The notes: a model not told the origin generated them from the letters alone. A stretch of DNA of 64,000 bases from Halomonas gemina (GCF_023554995.1 NZ_JAMJPK010000004.1:388948-452947), one strand, 5' to 3'; positions 50,263 to 60,765 are shown, counted from the stretch's first letter. Numbers and translations: made by a program.

Positions 50263-51654
50263 ATGGCAGTCCACAACTACGACGTGGTAGTGATCGGCAC
50301 CGGACCGGCGGGGGAGAGCGCGGCGATCAATGCCGCCAAGCACGGCAAGCGGGTCGCGGTGGTCGAGAAGCAGGCGCAGGTCGGGGGCAACTGCACCCAC
50401 TGGGGTACCATCCCCTCCAAGGCGCTGCGTCATCAGGTCAAGCAGATCCTCTCGTTCAACACCAACCCGATGTTCCGCGACATCGGCGAGCCCCGCTGGT
50501 TCTCCTTCTCCCGCGTGATGGCACGCTCCCGCGTCACCATCGACCAGCAGGTGGCGATGCGCACCAACTTCTATGCCCGCAATCGTATCGACCTGTTCCG
50601 CGGCGTGGCCCGCTTCAAGGACGCGCACACACTGCTGGTGCGTGACGACCACGAAGGCATGGAAGAGCTGGTCGCCGACAAGGTCATCATCGCCACCGGG
50701 TCGCGCCCCTATCGCCCGGCCGACATCGATTTCCGCCATCCGCGCATCTACTGCTCCGACACCATCCTCAGCCTCAACCATACGCCGCGCACCCTGATCA
50801 TCTTCGGCGCGGGGGTCATCGGCTGCGAATATGCCTCGATCTTCTCGGGGCTCGGCGTCAAGGTCGACCTGATCAACAACCGCGGCAGCCTGCTCTCCTT
50901 CCTCGATGACGAGATCAGTGATGCGCTCTCCTACCACCTGCGCAAGCATGGCGTGCTGATCCGCCACAACGAGGAGTACGAACGGGTCGAGGGAGACGAC
51001 ACCGGGGTCACCGTGCACCTCCAGTCCGGCAAGCGGCTGCGCGCCGACGCCTTCCTGTGGGCCAACGGCCGCACCGGCAATACCGACCAGCTGGGGCTGG
51101 AGAACATCGGCCTGGAGGCTAACGGCCGCGGCCAGCTCCAAGTCGATGACCATTACCGTACCGCGGTGCCGACAGTCTACGCGGTGGGCGACGTGATCGG
51201 CTGGCCCAGCCTTGCCAGCGCCGCCTACGACCAGGGCAAGAACGCCAGCGACGACATGCTCGAGGAGGACTTCCGCTTCGTCGACGACGTGCCCACCGGG
51301 ATCTACACCATTCCCGAGATCAGCTCGGTGGGCAAGACCGAGCGCGAACTCACCGAGGCCAGGGTGCCCTACGAGGTCGCCCAGGCCTTCTTCAAGGATA
51401 CCGCCCGGGCGCAGATCACCGGCGACACCGTGGGCATGCTCAAGATACTGTTCCACCAGGACAGCCTCGAGATCCTCGGCATCCACTGCTTCGGCGACCA
51501 GGCCTCCGAGATCGTCCACATCGGCCAGGCAGTGATGCAGCAGCCGGGAGAGGCCAACACCCTCAAGTACTTCATCAATACCACCTTCAACTACCCGACC
51601 ATGGCCGAGGCCTACCGGGTTGCCGCACAGAACGGGATGAATCGGGTGTTCTGA
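50263..51654 (+). CDS. sthA: Soluble pyridine nucleotide transhydrogenase
   Basis: FAD enzyme that moves electrons between NADPH and NAD+. The 463 residues follow the flavoprotein disulfide reductase fold: FAD site [23 protein letters not shown](P) site [20 protein letters not shown], and C-terminal dimer domain. In the redox position it reads [16 protein letters not shown], with Cys44 but Thr49 instead of the second Cys; this is the normal SthA feature and separates it from lipoamide dehydrogenase. Its place after nqr is conserved in Pseudomonas. Confidence 0.95.
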   Translation: MAVHNYDVVVIGTGPAGESAAINAAKHGKRVAVVEKQAQVGGNCTHWGTIPSKALRHQVKQILSFNTNPMFRDIGEPRWFSFSRVMARSRVTIDQQVAMRTNFYARNRIDLFRGVARFKDAHTLLVRDDHEGMEELVADKVIIATGSRPYRPADIDFRHPRIYCSDTILSLNHTPRTLIIFGAGVIGCEYASIFSGLGVKVDLINNRGSLLSFLDDEISDALSYHLRKHGVLIRHNEEYERVEGDDTGVTVHLQSGKRLRADAFLWANGRTGNTDQLGLENIGLEANGRGQLQVDDHYRTAVPTVYAVGDVIGWPSLASAAYDQGKNASDDMLEEDFRFVDDVPTGIYTIPEISSVGKTERELTEARVPYEVAQAFFKDTARAQITGDTVGMLKILFHQDSLEILGIHCFGDQASEIVHIGQAVMQQPGEANTLKYFINTTFNYPTMAEAYRVAAQNGMNRVF

Positions 51655-51673
51655 AGCAGAATTCAGGATCCTC

Positions 51674-51731
51674 GTCACAATATGTGGAGTTGACCTGATC
51701 GAGCAAGCTGCCAACCGGCTTGCTGATCAGG
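51674..51731. repeat. Element flanking the island (left copy) with hairpin
   Basis: ATGTGG, CCTGATC and AGCAAGC occur here in the same order and strand as at 62603-62638 (CCTGATCAAGCAAGC there). In this copy 51694-51708 pairs with 51718-51731 in a 14-bp stem with one bulge. It may double as the sthA terminator, though no T-tract follows. Confidence 0.5.
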
Positions 51732-51818
51732 TAGATCATGACGATGAAGTTGCCCCCCGCTTGGCGACCGCTTATGCATGATCGCTTTGGTGATCCAGGC
51801 CACAGCTGTGGCGTTACG

Positions 51819-51834
51819 CCCCCCCCCCCCCCCC
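51819..51834 (+). other. Run of 16 C
   Basis: An uninterrupted C16 tract between sthA and the istA remnant. No intact gene spans it. It is either a slippage-prone site in decayed IS DNA or a sequencing or assembly artefact. Confidence 0.8.
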
Positions 51835-51880
51835 AGCTTCTTAGCGTGGTGATCTTCACCGGGCTGCGCCGCCGCAATGA

Positions 51881-52400
51881 ATGACGCTATTCGATTACAT
51901 CCGGTCCAAGCGCTTGCTGTCGCCGTCGAAGGCGACGGTGCGTTTCGAGACGCGCCCCGGCCACCAGATCCAGCATGACTGGGGCGAGCTGAAGGTCGGG
52001 ATCGATAGCCAGCCCACCAGTGCCAACATCGCCGACAATGTGCAGGGCTACTCGCGGCAGATGCATGCTGCGCCACGCCGACATCAACCGCCAGTTGAAC
52101 CAGTGGCTGGCCGAATCGGCCCACCAACGCCGACATCGCACCCATGGCGAGATCGTTTACGAGCGCTTCCAGCGGGACAAGCAGCTGGTGTTCAGCTACT
52201 TGCCCTGACAGCGTTTCGATACCGCCTATCACGACCATCGACAGGTGGCATGGGACGGCTACGTCGAGGTGCGGGGCAGCCGCTACAGTGTGCCAGACGC
52301 CTTGTGCGGCCAGACCGTGCAAATCCGCGTCATCTTGCGCGACGATTTGCAGGTCATCGACGCCCAGGAGCAGATCGTGCGTAATAACCTGAAAATGTAA
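51881..52400 (+). pseudogene. IS21-family transposase IstA, internally deleted and frameshifted
   Basis: The first part (to ~52060) reads RFETRPGHQIQHDWGELKVG, the first catalytic Asp region of IstA. The sequence then jumps frame to an IstA C-terminal part (INRQLNQWLAESAHQRRHR), meets a stop at 52206, and goes on in the same frame with DTAYHDHRQVAWDGYVEVRG and SRYSVPDALCG. About 200 central residues are missing. It is GC-rich and marks the boundary before the AT-rich island. Confidence 0.8.
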
Positions 52401-53010
52401 AACTATTGGATTTTCATAGAGATGAAGAAAACGCGCCGAAAGAAGCGCTGGTGTGTCGATGATCACACAGTGTGAATTGTTGATAAAAGTAATGCCAACC
52501 TGCACCAAAATTTTAATACTTATTTAAGTATATATCTAAACATCAGTGATGGTGATTTTGAGGAGGTAAAATAATCGCTCGTTATGTAACTTTATGTGAG
52601 CGATAGTTGTGTGGACGTTTCAAAATATAGCTTTTAATCTAGGTTTACCGACGCCCCTGTCGGTGCGCAAAGGCTAGAAAAAATTGCAAGACCAAAAGCG
52701 GTAAATGATGCAGGCAATGGAGAGCGCCGGAACAACTCCCCGGCGGTAGCGTGCTTGGAAACGTCAAAATTATTTTATGCAATGTATTGCATATAGTGCT
52801 CCAAGACTGAGAGATGATGGACGTGGGTCTTCATCGCCAGCAGTGGCTGCGCTTATGGGCACGGCAGGCTTGGACATTTACTGCATTAAATTGCCTGTAT
52901 CCGGTAGTGTGAAAGCATTAAAAGTTTCATAAGCATATTTAAAATAATGGACAGACTGTTAAGCAATTTTGATTATTAAGTTTCTTTAAAAATAAGGCAG
53001 GGGTAGTGAA
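52401..53010. other. AT-rich leader region of the polysaccharide island
   Basis: No gene is visible in these 610 bases. Base composition drops sharply here. The region holds a small hairpin (CCGAC...GTCGG near 52650), the JUMPstart/ops element, and scattered AT-rich stretches that could be promoters. A long untranslated leader is typical for RfaH-controlled operons. Confidence 0.6.
52712..52754 (+). promoter_or_regulatory. JUMPstart element with ops sequence (RfaH recruitment site)
   Basis: GGCGGTAGCGTGC at 52742-52754 is identical to the ops element that pauses RNA polymerase and recruits RfaH. The stretch from CAGGCAATGG (52711) through CGCCGG...CCGGCG to ops fits the ~39-bp JUMPstart layout found before O-antigen, capsule and other surface operons. 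It is 257 bases before the first island gene and on the same strand. Confidence 0.8.
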
Positions 53011-54012
53011 ATGAGAAAAAGTATACTTGTTACTGGTGGGGCTGGCTTTCTAGGCTCGCATTTGTGCGAGCGACTTCTTAGCGAAGGTAATGAAGTTATA
53101 TGTGTAGATAATTTCTATACTGGAAGTAAGAATAATATTGCACATCTAATGAATAACCCTTATTTTGAATTGATACGGCACGATGTTAACTTTCCACTTT
53201 ATGTTGAGGCGGAACAAATATATAATCTTGCTTGTCCAGCGAGCCCAGTTCATTATCAGCTCGATCCTGTGCAAACAGTTAAAACGAGTGTGCACGGCGC
53301 TATTAATTTACTCGGACTGGCCAAGAGAACAAAGGCTAGAATTCTCCAGGCATCTACAAGCGAGGTATATGGTGATCCAGAGGTGCACCCTCAGCCTGAA
53401 TCATATTGCGGGCTGGTAAACCCGATCGGAATAAGAAGTTGCTACGATGAAGGAAAGAGGTGCGCAGAGACATTGTTTTTTGATTATCATCGCCAGCATG
53501 GTGTTGATATAAGGGTGGCCCGTATATTCAATACATATGGACCCCGTATGCATCCAGATGATGGGCGCGTTGTAAGCAATTTTATCGTTCAGTCGCTACA
53601 GGGGTGTGACATTACCATTTATGGTGATGGTAGTCAGACACGTAGTTTTTGCTATGTAGACGATCTAGTAGATGGCCTGGTTAGACTAATGAATAGTGAA
53701 GACACTGTCGGTCCTATCAACCTCGGAAATTGTGGTGAATTTACAATGATTGAACTTGCCGAGGCTGTTATTCGGCTGACAGGAAGCAATAGCACACTAA
53801 GTATGTGTCCGTTACCGATGGATGATCCCAAGCAAAGACGGCCAGATATTACTTTGGCTAAAGAAATACTATCATGGGAACCAACTGTTTCTTTGGAAGA
53901 AGGGCTTATAAAAACAATTGAATACTTTGAAACACTTGTTAAAAGGAAAGAAAGAATTCCAGAAGAGATCAATTACCAAAAAAGTCTTAGAGCTAATGTT
54001 AGTAACAAGTGA
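53011..54012 (+). CDS. UDP-glucuronate decarboxylase (UDP-xylose synthase)
   Basis: Short-chain dehydrogenase that turns UDP-glucuronate into UDP-xylose. In 333 residues: NAD site [17 protein letters not shown], the UXS-type [30 protein letters not shown], catalytic Tyr and Lys in SCYDEGKR, and the arginine-rich end of UXS enzymes ([10 protein letters not shown]). Codon use is AT-rich, unlike the genes to the left. AGGGG precedes the ATG. It provides a sugar donor, and the GT61 enzyme downstream is a possible user. Confidence 0.93.
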   Translation: MRKSILVTGGAGFLGSHLCERLLSEGNEVICVDNFYTGSKNNIAHLMNNPYFELIRHDVNFPLYVEAEQIYNLACPASPVHYQLDPVQTVKTSVHGAINLLGLAKRTKARILQASTSEVYGDPEVHPQPESYCGLVNPIGIRSCYDEGKRCAETLFFDYHRQHGVDIRVARIFNTYGPRMHPDDGRVVSNFIVQSLQGCDITIYGDGSQTRSFCYVDDLVDGLVRLMNSEDTVGPINLGNCGEFTMIELAEAVIRLTGSNSTLSMCPLPMDDPKQRRPDITLAKEILSWEPTVSLEEGLIKTIEYFETLVKRKERIPEEINYQKSLRANVSNK

Positions 54013-54785
54013 ACAATGAAGATCTGGGCGACTGAAGCGTTTGGATTGTCCAGATCATCGTCTCACTGATCATTGTCTGACCACTGCAAGTGGTTTGTTA
54101 TACATGACAGCCGGATTCAAGCCACACTGAACCCGTCAACATGGATTTGGGAGCGTCCAACCAGCACCAGATTGCCGAGGGCAAACAGGATGAAGAGTTG
54201 CTCATGTTTTGGCCAGCCACTTTTAGCGAACCTTGTGGTAAGTGCCTGATCTGAAGTTCTCGTGTAAAGACGGTGTTTGGATTTCAGATACGGATTAACC
54301 CATGACAAGGCGCCGCTTCGTTTCCCCTCTCACTGAGGCTGAATAGCAGACGCCGCCCTCGGCATAATTACTTTGATGAATCGGGCTCCCCAATCATCAC
54401 CGGTGCCCTATGCATGGAGTCCTGTCGGCAAGCCCTGTGAGGTAAACGCCTACTCACACAGCAAAAGACTGAACGTACCTTGAGCCGAGTCGCAATGCTG
54501 GTCTACCACACGGCCACCGAACCAGTGACCACCGAAACGGGCATCGAGGCGTTCGACCAGTTTGTGGTCCAGAAAACTCCGTTACCTTCGCCGTCGTTGT
54601 GCTCGATAATGCCTGCATGCATCGCTCGAAAGCCTTCAGTGAGAAGATAATGGAGTGGATGTCACGTCATGTGCATCTAGTCTATCTATCGGCGTACTCT
54701 CCAGAGCTGAATCTGATTAAAGTAATGTCACTGATCGAGCGATTAATTTTGAAGATCTATTGTGCAATCACCGGAATGTCATATT
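54013..54785. other. Intergenic region with IS debris
   Basis: These ~770 bases hold no intact gene. The part 54117-54308 has a minus-strand open stretch with a transposase-like look (TRFAKSGWPKHEQLF), which I cannot assign safely. The part from ~54480 is an IS630 remnant, listed separately. Confidence 0.5.
54480..54762 (+). pseudogene. IS630-family transposase, C-terminal remnant
   Basis: VVLDNACMHRSKAFSEKI and LVYLSAYSPELNLIK (about 54594-54720) match the second Asp and the YSPELNPIE motif of IS630 transposases. Upstream bits (IEAFDQFVVQKT) are in another frame, so the gene is frameshifted. The N-terminal half is missing here; a matching N-terminal piece occurs at 62720. Confidence 0.75.
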
Positions 54786-56594
54786 ATGATCAATAGCCTC
54801 AGAGAATTCTATTCCCTCCTGACTAGAGAGCAGCGAAAGAAGTTTTTCTTTCTTCAGATTCTTATCGTATTGATGTCATTCGCTGAGTTAGTCGGAGTAT
54901 TAGCTATTGGTCCTTTCATGGCGATTGTAGGTGACATGACTCGATTGCAGGGTGATGGCCTCGCTGCCGATCTTTATAAAGCTAGTGGCATGGATAATCC
55001 AACGGATTTTCTATTTTGGGTGGGAGTATGTGTTCTAGTTGTTCTTACAATTTCTGCATCTATATCTATGTACACGATATGGCGGCTTTCTATGTACGCG
55101 TCAAAAGTTGGTGCAGAACTAGGTAATCGTCTTTTTAGCTATTATATGCATCAGCCATGGATATTTCATGCAACAGGAAGTAGCAGCCAACTAACGAAGC
55201 AAATTGCACAAGAGTGCATACGCGTTACAAATTCAATAATTACACCATTGATGCAAATGAATGCAAAGGTGGTGATGGCTTTTTTTATGATGATTGCCGT
55301 ATTTTTCTATAACCCCAAGGTTGCATTTGTTGGTCTGGCTACTTTCTTCATTTCATACATGTTGCTGTATCGAATAGTACGCAATAGATTAATGAAAAAC
55401 GGAAAAAAAATATCCGATGCTCAGACATCAAGATTTAAAATTATGGCGGAGGGTTTTGGTGGAATAAAAGATACTCTTCTTCTCGGGCGTCAGCAAAAAT
55501 TCACACAAAGTTTCATTAAGAGTAGCAATCAATTTGCTATTGCACAGGGTACTAATCAGGCACTCGGTTTAGTACCTCGCTATGCAATGGAGTTAGTGGC
55601 CTTTGGGAGTATAATATTTCTAGTCCTTTATCTTTTAGTTGCACACAAAGGGAATTTGGGGACTATATTACCAGTTCTGTCCGTTTACGCATTGGCAGGA
55701 TTCAAATTATTGCCAGCATTTCAGCAAATTTATTCAAGTATATCTAAAATTAGAGGTAATCTGGCAGCATTTGAAGCCATTAGAGATGAGTTGAGAAATA
55801 GCGCAGAAGTGGATGAACAAAAAACAAGCTATAAAATCCTTGAAGATGAAGAAAATTTAAGTGTTAAGTCATCTATAGTGCTAAATAATATATCGTTCCG
55901 CTATCCTGGAAAAAGTGAACCTGCACTCGATGGTCTCAGTTTGGAGATCCCCGTTAATAAAGTGATAGGTTTGGTGGGTGCAACTGGATCTGGTAAATCA
56001 ACTGCAATAGATCTCCTTCTGGGCCTAATAGAACCTGATAGTGGTGAGATACTAATCGATGGTGTGGCCTTGACTAAGGCAAAAAAAAGAGCTTGGCAAA
56101 ATATGCTCGGGTTTGTTCCACAGTCGATTTTTCTTTCTGATTCAAGCATTCGTGAAAATATTGCTTTCGGCTTACCACCAAAAGAAATTGATGAGGAGCG
56201 CGTTAGTCGGGCAGCTAAAATGGCACATTTAAATGAACTTCTCATGGAACTACCGCATGGTTTAGATACTCGTGTTGGAGAGCGTGGTGTACAGCTATCA
56301 GGTGGACAACGTCAGCGTATCGGCATAGCACGTGCTCTTTACAATGATGCTGAAATACTCGTTCTTGATGAAGCAACTAGTGCCTTAGATGGTATTACAG
56401 AAAAGCTAGTAATGGATGCAATCCATGACTTTTTCGGTAAAAAAACTATTGTTATGATTGCCCACCGATTAGCAACAGTAAAACAATGCCACTGTATATA
56501 CCTTATAAAAAATGGATGTGTAGTAGATAAAGGATGCTATGAAGAGCTGAGAAAGAGAAATGACATATTTCAACGTATGGTGCAACATGCGTGA
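54786..56594 (+). CDS. ABC transporter permease/ATPase, lipid-linked glycan flippase type
   Basis: A 602-residue half-transporter: six membrane helices (about residues 15-325) then an ABC domain. Walker A GATGSGKST, signature QLSGGQRQRIGIARAL, Walker B ILVLDEATSALD, and H-loop IAHRLATVK are intact. Layout and context resemble PglK/MsbA-type flippases of lipid-linked oligosaccharides, so it probably moves the island's glycan across the inner membrane. The ATG at 54786 was chosen as the first Met leading into the helix; its ribosome site is weak. Confidence 0.87.
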   Translation: MINSLREFYSLLTREQRKKFFFLQILIVLMSFAELVGVLAIGPFMAIVGDMTRLQGDGLAADLYKASGMDNPTDFLFWVGVCVLVVLTISASISMYTIWRLSMYASKVGAELGNRLFSYYMHQPWIFHATGSSSQLTKQIAQECIRVTNSIITPLMQMNAKVVMAFFMMIAVFFYNPKVAFVGLATFFISYMLLYRIVRNRLMKNGKKISDAQTSRFKIMAEGFGGIKDTLLLGRQQKFTQSFIKSSNQFAIAQGTNQALGLVPRYAMELVAFGSIIFLVLYLLVAHKGNLGTILPVLSVYALAGFKLLPAFQQIYSSISKIRGNLAAFEAIRDELRNSAEVDEQKTSYKILEDEENLSVKSSIVLNNISFRYPGKSEPALDGLSLEIPVNKVIGLVGATGSGKSTAIDLLLGLIEPDSGEILIDGVALTKAKKRAWQNMLGFVPQSIFLSDSSIRENIAFGLPPKEIDEERVSRAAKMAHLNELLMELPHGLDTRVGERGVQLSGGQRQRIGIARALYNDAEILVLDEATSALDGITEKLVMDAIHDFFGKKTIVMIAHRLATVKQCHCIYLIKNGCVVDKGCYEELRKRNDIFQRMVQHA

Positions 56595-57070
56595 AAACAA
56601 GTAGCGCATATAAATGGGTTTATCTGAAATGTCGAATCGGCTTACGTCGTCTACGCGCAGCAGTTCAGGTTACCTATTGTATGACGGTACTGGCATTACT
56701 CTGACAAAGGCCGGTGTCGCTGATCGAAGATATCATGACGCCGCCGCAATCCGTGGGCCGGCTCTGTCGTGATGGTAACAAGTGCAAAATGGAATCCTCT
56801 GGATCATGTGCTCAGGGGCCTATTGGCGAGACCTCTTGGAGCGTTACTGACCACGTCACTCTGAACTGACACCCCTCGCAAAGCCCTATGGTGTTCATGC
56901 ATAGCCAATGGTGTTGTTTATGACATACTAGTACCAGGCATTATACGATATGACTCCATATTTTTATTGCCTTCGTTGCTTGAATCGACTTGTGCCTGGA
57001 TGGCCCCGCGACAACACTCGGAAGCGCACGGCTAGGTATATATTTAAAACTATTATATTGGGAGGTGCCA
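56595..57070. other. Intergenic region with IS5-family remnant
   Basis: No intact gene. Positions 56789-56851 encode NGILWIMCSGAYWRDLLERY and a stop, a well-known stretch near the N-terminus of IS5-family transposases. The rest is unassigned; the last ~130 bases become AT-rich and include the GGAGGTG ribosome site of the next gene. Confidence 0.65.
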
Positions 57071-57976
57071 ATGTTAAGACATGGGAAAGTAATCATAAGC
57101 TGCACATCAACCCATGATCGTATGGAATATCTTTACTATTCCTTGCAGTCGATTTTGAGGCAGACATTTAAGCCGGATGTTATACATGTAAATTTATCGA
57201 AAACTCCTTACCTTAGAGATAGTGGTGTAGACTCCAAACCTGACTGGCTAGAAAGTGAACTAATTGAGGTTAACTTTGTAGAAAATCTAGGCTCTTATCG
57301 AAAGCTCATACCAACATATGGAATGGCTGGCCATGATGATTTAATAATTACAATAGACGATGATGTGATTTACCATAAAGAATGGCTAAGCATGATGGTC
57401 GGTGCAGCTGACCAACATCCTGACGCTATCGTATGCGCCAGGGCAAGGATCATTAAAAAAAATATATTTGGAAAATGGGTAAACTATAATAATTGGAAGC
57501 GCGTTCGTAATGCAACTACTTCGTTTTGGTTATTGCCAATAGGGTGTTCGGGTGTGGTTTATAGGAAGCATTTGCTATTCGAAGAGTTTTTTTATAATAG
57601 AAAATTCCTGGATATTGCCAGCGTGAATGATGACTTATGGTTTAGAATAGCTAGCATGTTAAACAACGTGCCCGTATATGTTAATCCGAGTTTTGATACT
57701 GAAAATATTAAATTCCCGCATAACAAAGGATTGGCAAATAATAATCTGTTCTCATATAAAGGGAAAATACTACCTCTGAAAATTTATAATAAATTGCTAA
57801 GCTTAATCCTTGGAAACCTCGGCTTCTCTTTAACAGGAAATGATAAAGCCTGGAAAGATATAAATTGTTTTATATCAGAATACGACACCTCAATATTTCA
57901 TCATGATGATAAAAAAAATTCATCAATAACTCATGAAGAAAGTAATATTAAAAATAAAGCTGAAAATAATATGTAG
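57071..57976 (+). CDS. Glycosyltransferase
   Basis: A 301-residue protein with a GT-A-like layout: VIISCTSTHDRMEYLYYSLQ at the N-terminus, the metal-binding ITIDDDVIYHKEW (about residues 93-105), and WLLPIGCSGVVYRKHL in the acceptor half. It lacks a signal peptide or membrane span. GGAGGTG precedes the ATG. AT-rich codon use matches the rest of the island. The transferred sugar cannot be deduced. Confidence 0.8.
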   Translation: MLRHGKVIISCTSTHDRMEYLYYSLQSILRQTFKPDVIHVNLSKTPYLRDSGVDSKPDWLESELIEVNFVENLGSYRKLIPTYGMAGHDDLIITIDDDVIYHKEWLSMMVGAADQHPDAIVCARARIIKKNIFGKWVNYNNWKRVRNATTSFWLLPIGCSGVVYRKHLLFEEFFYNRKFLDIASVNDDLWFRIASMLNNVPVYVNPSFDTENIKFPHNKGLANNNLFSYKGKILPLKIYNKLLSLILGNLGFSLTGNDKAWKDINCFISEYDTSIFHHDDKKNSSITHEESNIKNKAENNM

Positions 57977-58164
57977 CCTTAGCAGAAACTCCTAGATAAT
58001 ATTGCAAATAATATTCTGCCATAACGAAGCTTAATTGAAAGATTTGTTATGGCGATTCGAAACCTGTTAATCTCTTTTTTCGTTATTGGATATAATGCTA
58101 GTTTTTATATTATTATGCGATTTCTATTTAAAAACAAATATGCCATAATAATGAATTAACATCG

Positions 58165-58625
58165 GTTGACGATTGTTCGATATACAATAATGTGGAAATT
58201 TTCACAGATCTGAAAAGATATGATCAGCATCTAAAAATGATACGCTCAAAAAAATCAAGAATACATTCTTCACGTAAATCAGGAGTAACAGTGGCTAATG
58301 GTGAGTTAATAGGGCTTGTTGACAGTGATGACTGGGTTAAGCCAGCAATGTATATGTAAGTGGTTAAATCAATTTCCGATTGCGGATTGAATATAGTGAT
58401 ATGTGGTATTGAAAAAAAATGGAAAAGAAGAATCACTAATTGAGAAAGGTTTTGTTCAATCATGATAATGTAATTTTAGTTTTTTGTGATGTTTTTAAAT
58501 ATTTTTGCTATAAAAGATTTGGCACAGGGGGGTCTGGAATAAGATATATCGTTCAGGATTGATAAAAAAATGTGGACTTCTAGAATTAAGAAAAATGTAG
58601 ATGCATCTGAGGATTATCCTGCTGG
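58165..58625 (+). pseudogene. GT2-family glycosyltransferase, broken
   Basis: The frame from 58165 reads VDDCSIYNNVEIFTDLKRYD and later SRKSGVTVANGELIGLVDSDDW, the GT2 nucleotide-sugar core, and ends at a stop at 58357. After frameshifts, the acceptor end appears at 58525-58620 as VWNKIYRSGLIKKCGLLEL and NVDASEDY. The start is missing and the 3' end is cut by an IS5-family remnant. It looks like a recent casualty, since the core motifs are still clean. Confidence 0.8.
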
Positions 58626-58627
58626 AG

Positions 58628-58850
58628 GGTTAGATCCGCAGCATACGCTCCAGACTAACCGGCGGTTGGCCAAGCTTGTCCGCCGCGTTGGGGAAGTAGG
58701 ATGGCGACAGTGCGTCGATCAGTTGTTGCCATGGCACCAGGGCATCCATCTGGGTCAGGACCGCTCTCGGAGGATAACCTTCTTCTTGTTTCCTGGTGCT
58801 CAGCCTGGACGAACGAATTCAGCTTCATCGGATGGCTTCGTAATACGGTG
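58628..58850 (-). pseudogene. IS5-family transposase, N-terminal remnant
   Basis: On the minus strand, TQMDALVPWQQLIDALSPSY and LGQPPVSLERMLRI match the N-terminal domain of IS5/IS1182-like transposases. A start-like MKLNSFVQAEHQ lies upstream in another frame. It is GC-richer than its surroundings and abuts the broken GT2 gene. Confidence 0.75.
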
Positions 58851-58935
58851 GCAAGAAATTTTGGGGTAAAACAGCTTGGTATACAGAGAGCTTTCTAGAA
58901 TTTCGTCTTTTTATTTATCATAATTTAGGCTTCCC

Positions 58936-60114
58936 ATGAAGATAAAAAACTATTCGGTACGTAGTCTGGCGCGCCGTTTTTATAGTCTCATCGAAGATTG
59001 TTGTACGGTTGCTCCTCAAGACTCTGGAAGGGCAATTTGGCTAGAGCAAATCCCCACGGATAATATATTTGAGGCTAACCATTCTGAAAGGATAACCTAT
59101 AGTAAGGCTGGCAGAATCTGGAAGGGACAAAAACCTATTGAAAACTCGGGTGTTTGTGTCGTAGAAGATGCCGCAGTGTGGATGTTGCGACCCAAAGACT
59201 CATTATTTCGTGATCAGATGCTTAGACAAGCTATAATTTTTAATCGGAATGGAAAACGTATATCCTGCCCTGGCGGCCGCCGGGTGCTACCATATATTTT
59301 TCGTGGTCAATGGCGCTCATGGTTGCTTGATAAAAATAAAAGGAATAACTTCCAAGGTCGTGTCGCCATTTTAGGAAACTTTGTTATGGATAGCTATAAT
59401 TACTATCATTTTTGGGCAGATACGATTGCGGATATCTGGTTCATCAATCAAATATTGCCAGAAGATAAAAGGCCAGAACGATATCTAATACCTTTTGTGG
59501 ACTTACCATGGCAAAGGCAAATCTTGGAGTTATGTGGAATCAATATGGATAAGGTAATTCCTTTTCATCAGCACGACCACATAGCTGTAGAATCCTTGAT
59601 TGTACCAATTAGAGATAAAGGGGCCGGGACTTTGCCGCCATGGCTATCTAAAGCGATTCGGAGTAGTGTTGGCTGGAAGGAAACACGAATAGCTGGTAAC
59701 CGTTTGATCTATCTGTCTCGGGCTAATGCTCCCCGTAGACGTCTTTCAAACGAACACATACTGCTTGAGCCGCTCTTAAAAGAGGGGTTCGTCGTTCATA
59801 CACTCGACGGGCTAAGTGTCAGGGAACAACAACATTTATTCTCAGAAGCTGCGGTTATAGTTGCCCCTCATGGTGCGGCATTGACAAATGTAGTGTGGTG
59901 TCAGCCGGGAACCGTAGTGGTTGAACTACTCTCTGAAAATTATCTGGTGCCATGTTTCCGTGACTTGTCTTGGCAGACTGGTCTTGTCTATCATCCTATC
60001 GTATGTAAGCAAGTGTCAACACAGGAACAGGGTATAACTGGCGATATAGTTATTACGCCCGAACAGATCAAGTACGTCCTAGAGTTCGTTGTGCGCAGGG
60101 CACAATGTATATAA
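58936..60114 (+). CDS. GT61 (DUF563) family glycosyltransferase
   Basis: A 392-residue protein of the GT61 family. The C-terminal signature AAVIVAPHGAALTNVVWCQP, followed by GTVVVEL, and the middle YNYYHFWADTIADIW are characteristic. GT61 contains xylosyl- and N-acetylglucosaminyltransferases in eukaryotes; in bacteria it is found in polysaccharide loci. The UDP-xylose synthase in the same island makes a xylosyltransferase role plausible. The 3' end overlaps the start of a TnpB remnant frame. Confidence 0.87.
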   Translation: MKIKNYSVRSLARRFYSLIEDCCTVAPQDSGRAIWLEQIPTDNIFEANHSERITYSKAGRIWKGQKPIENSGVCVVEDAAVWMLRPKDSLFRDQMLRQAIIFNRNGKRISCPGGRRVLPYIFRGQWRSWLLDKNKRNNFQGRVAILGNFVMDSYNYYHFWADTIADIWFINQILPEDKRPERYLIPFVDLPWQRQILELCGINMDKVIPFHQHDHIAVESLIVPIRDKGAGTLPPWLSKAIRSSVGWKETRIAGNRLIYLSRANAPRRRLSNEHILLEPLLKEGFVVHTLDGLSVREQQHLFSEAAVIVAPHGAALTNVVWCQPGTVVVELLSENYLVPCFRDLSWQTGLVYHPIVCKQVSTQEQGITGDIVITPEQIKYVLEFVVRRAQCI

Positions 60115-60765
60115 ATTCTTCCAGTACCGCGGTTCTCAAGCGGGCTTCAAAAATGCATGGCTGCGTGAAGCAGACTCCATTGTTCTCCAGCAGGCTTGCA
60201 TCAATCTTGAAAAGGCCTTCCAGAATTTCTTAAAAAACCAAACTCAGGCGCGTTATGCGCGCTTCAAAAGCAAACGCGGCAAGCAGTCGAGCTATGACTG
60301 TGTCGGTGTCAAGGCCGGTGAGGACTGGATAAAGGTGCCCAGGCCCGGGCCCATGAAGGCCCGCATTCATCGTCAGTTGGTCGGCGAACTGAAAAGCATC
60401 ACACTCACCCGCACCGCGACCGGCAAGTATTACGCCACGTTGCTGGTGGAGACCGGGTAGGCGTCTCCGGCACCGCTGACCAAGAGGAGACAGCCGAGGC
60501 CGAGATCGAGACCTGTTTGGACTGGCCATCCATCGGTAATGACCGGACAGCTTAGCTCGGTATAAAGCGGGCATTTAATCGGGTTTGACAGCCACGAGAT
60601 CGCCAACCCATGTTTCCTCCGCAAGGCATCCGCCAACCTGCGGCGCAAGCAGAAGGCACTCTCCCGCTGCCAGAAGGGCAGTCGCTGCCGTGCCAGGGCG
60701 CGGTTGGCCGTCGCCAAGGCATACGAGCGGCTGGCCAACGTCCGCAAGGACTTCCTGAACTAGCA
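60105..60765 (+). pseudogene. TnpB (IS200/IS605 OrfB) remnant
   Basis: NAWLREADSIVLQQACINLE, RYARFKSKRGKQSS and LKSITLTRTATGKYYATLLV match the N-terminal part of TnpB. After a broken stretch (60460-60590) the frame resumes with NPCFLRKASANLRRKQKALS and AYERLANVRKDFLN, then stops. The RuvC catalytic part and the C-terminus are absent, so no guided-nuclease function remains. It is GC-richer than the genes on either side. Confidence 0.8.

Noticed and set aside
50263..51654. SthA as an inactive lipoamide dehydrogenase, since the second redox Cys is Thr
   Set aside because: Loss of that Cys is normal for soluble transhydrogenases, and the rest of the sequence and context fits SthA.
52640..52745. 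Possible c-di-GMP or other riboswitch before the island
   Set aside because: A CGCAAAGGCTAG stretch and a small hairpin are suggestive, but the GEMM tetraloop and receptor pattern is not complete. The JUMPstart/ops explanation fits better.
54117..54308. Minus-strand 63-codon frame as a gene
   Set aside because: It has a transposase-like phrase but no start context or complete domain; treated as IS debris.
60105..60765. TnpB as an active RNA-guided nuclease with omega RNA
   Set aside because: The RuvC part and C-terminus are missing and the frame is broken, so only debris remains.
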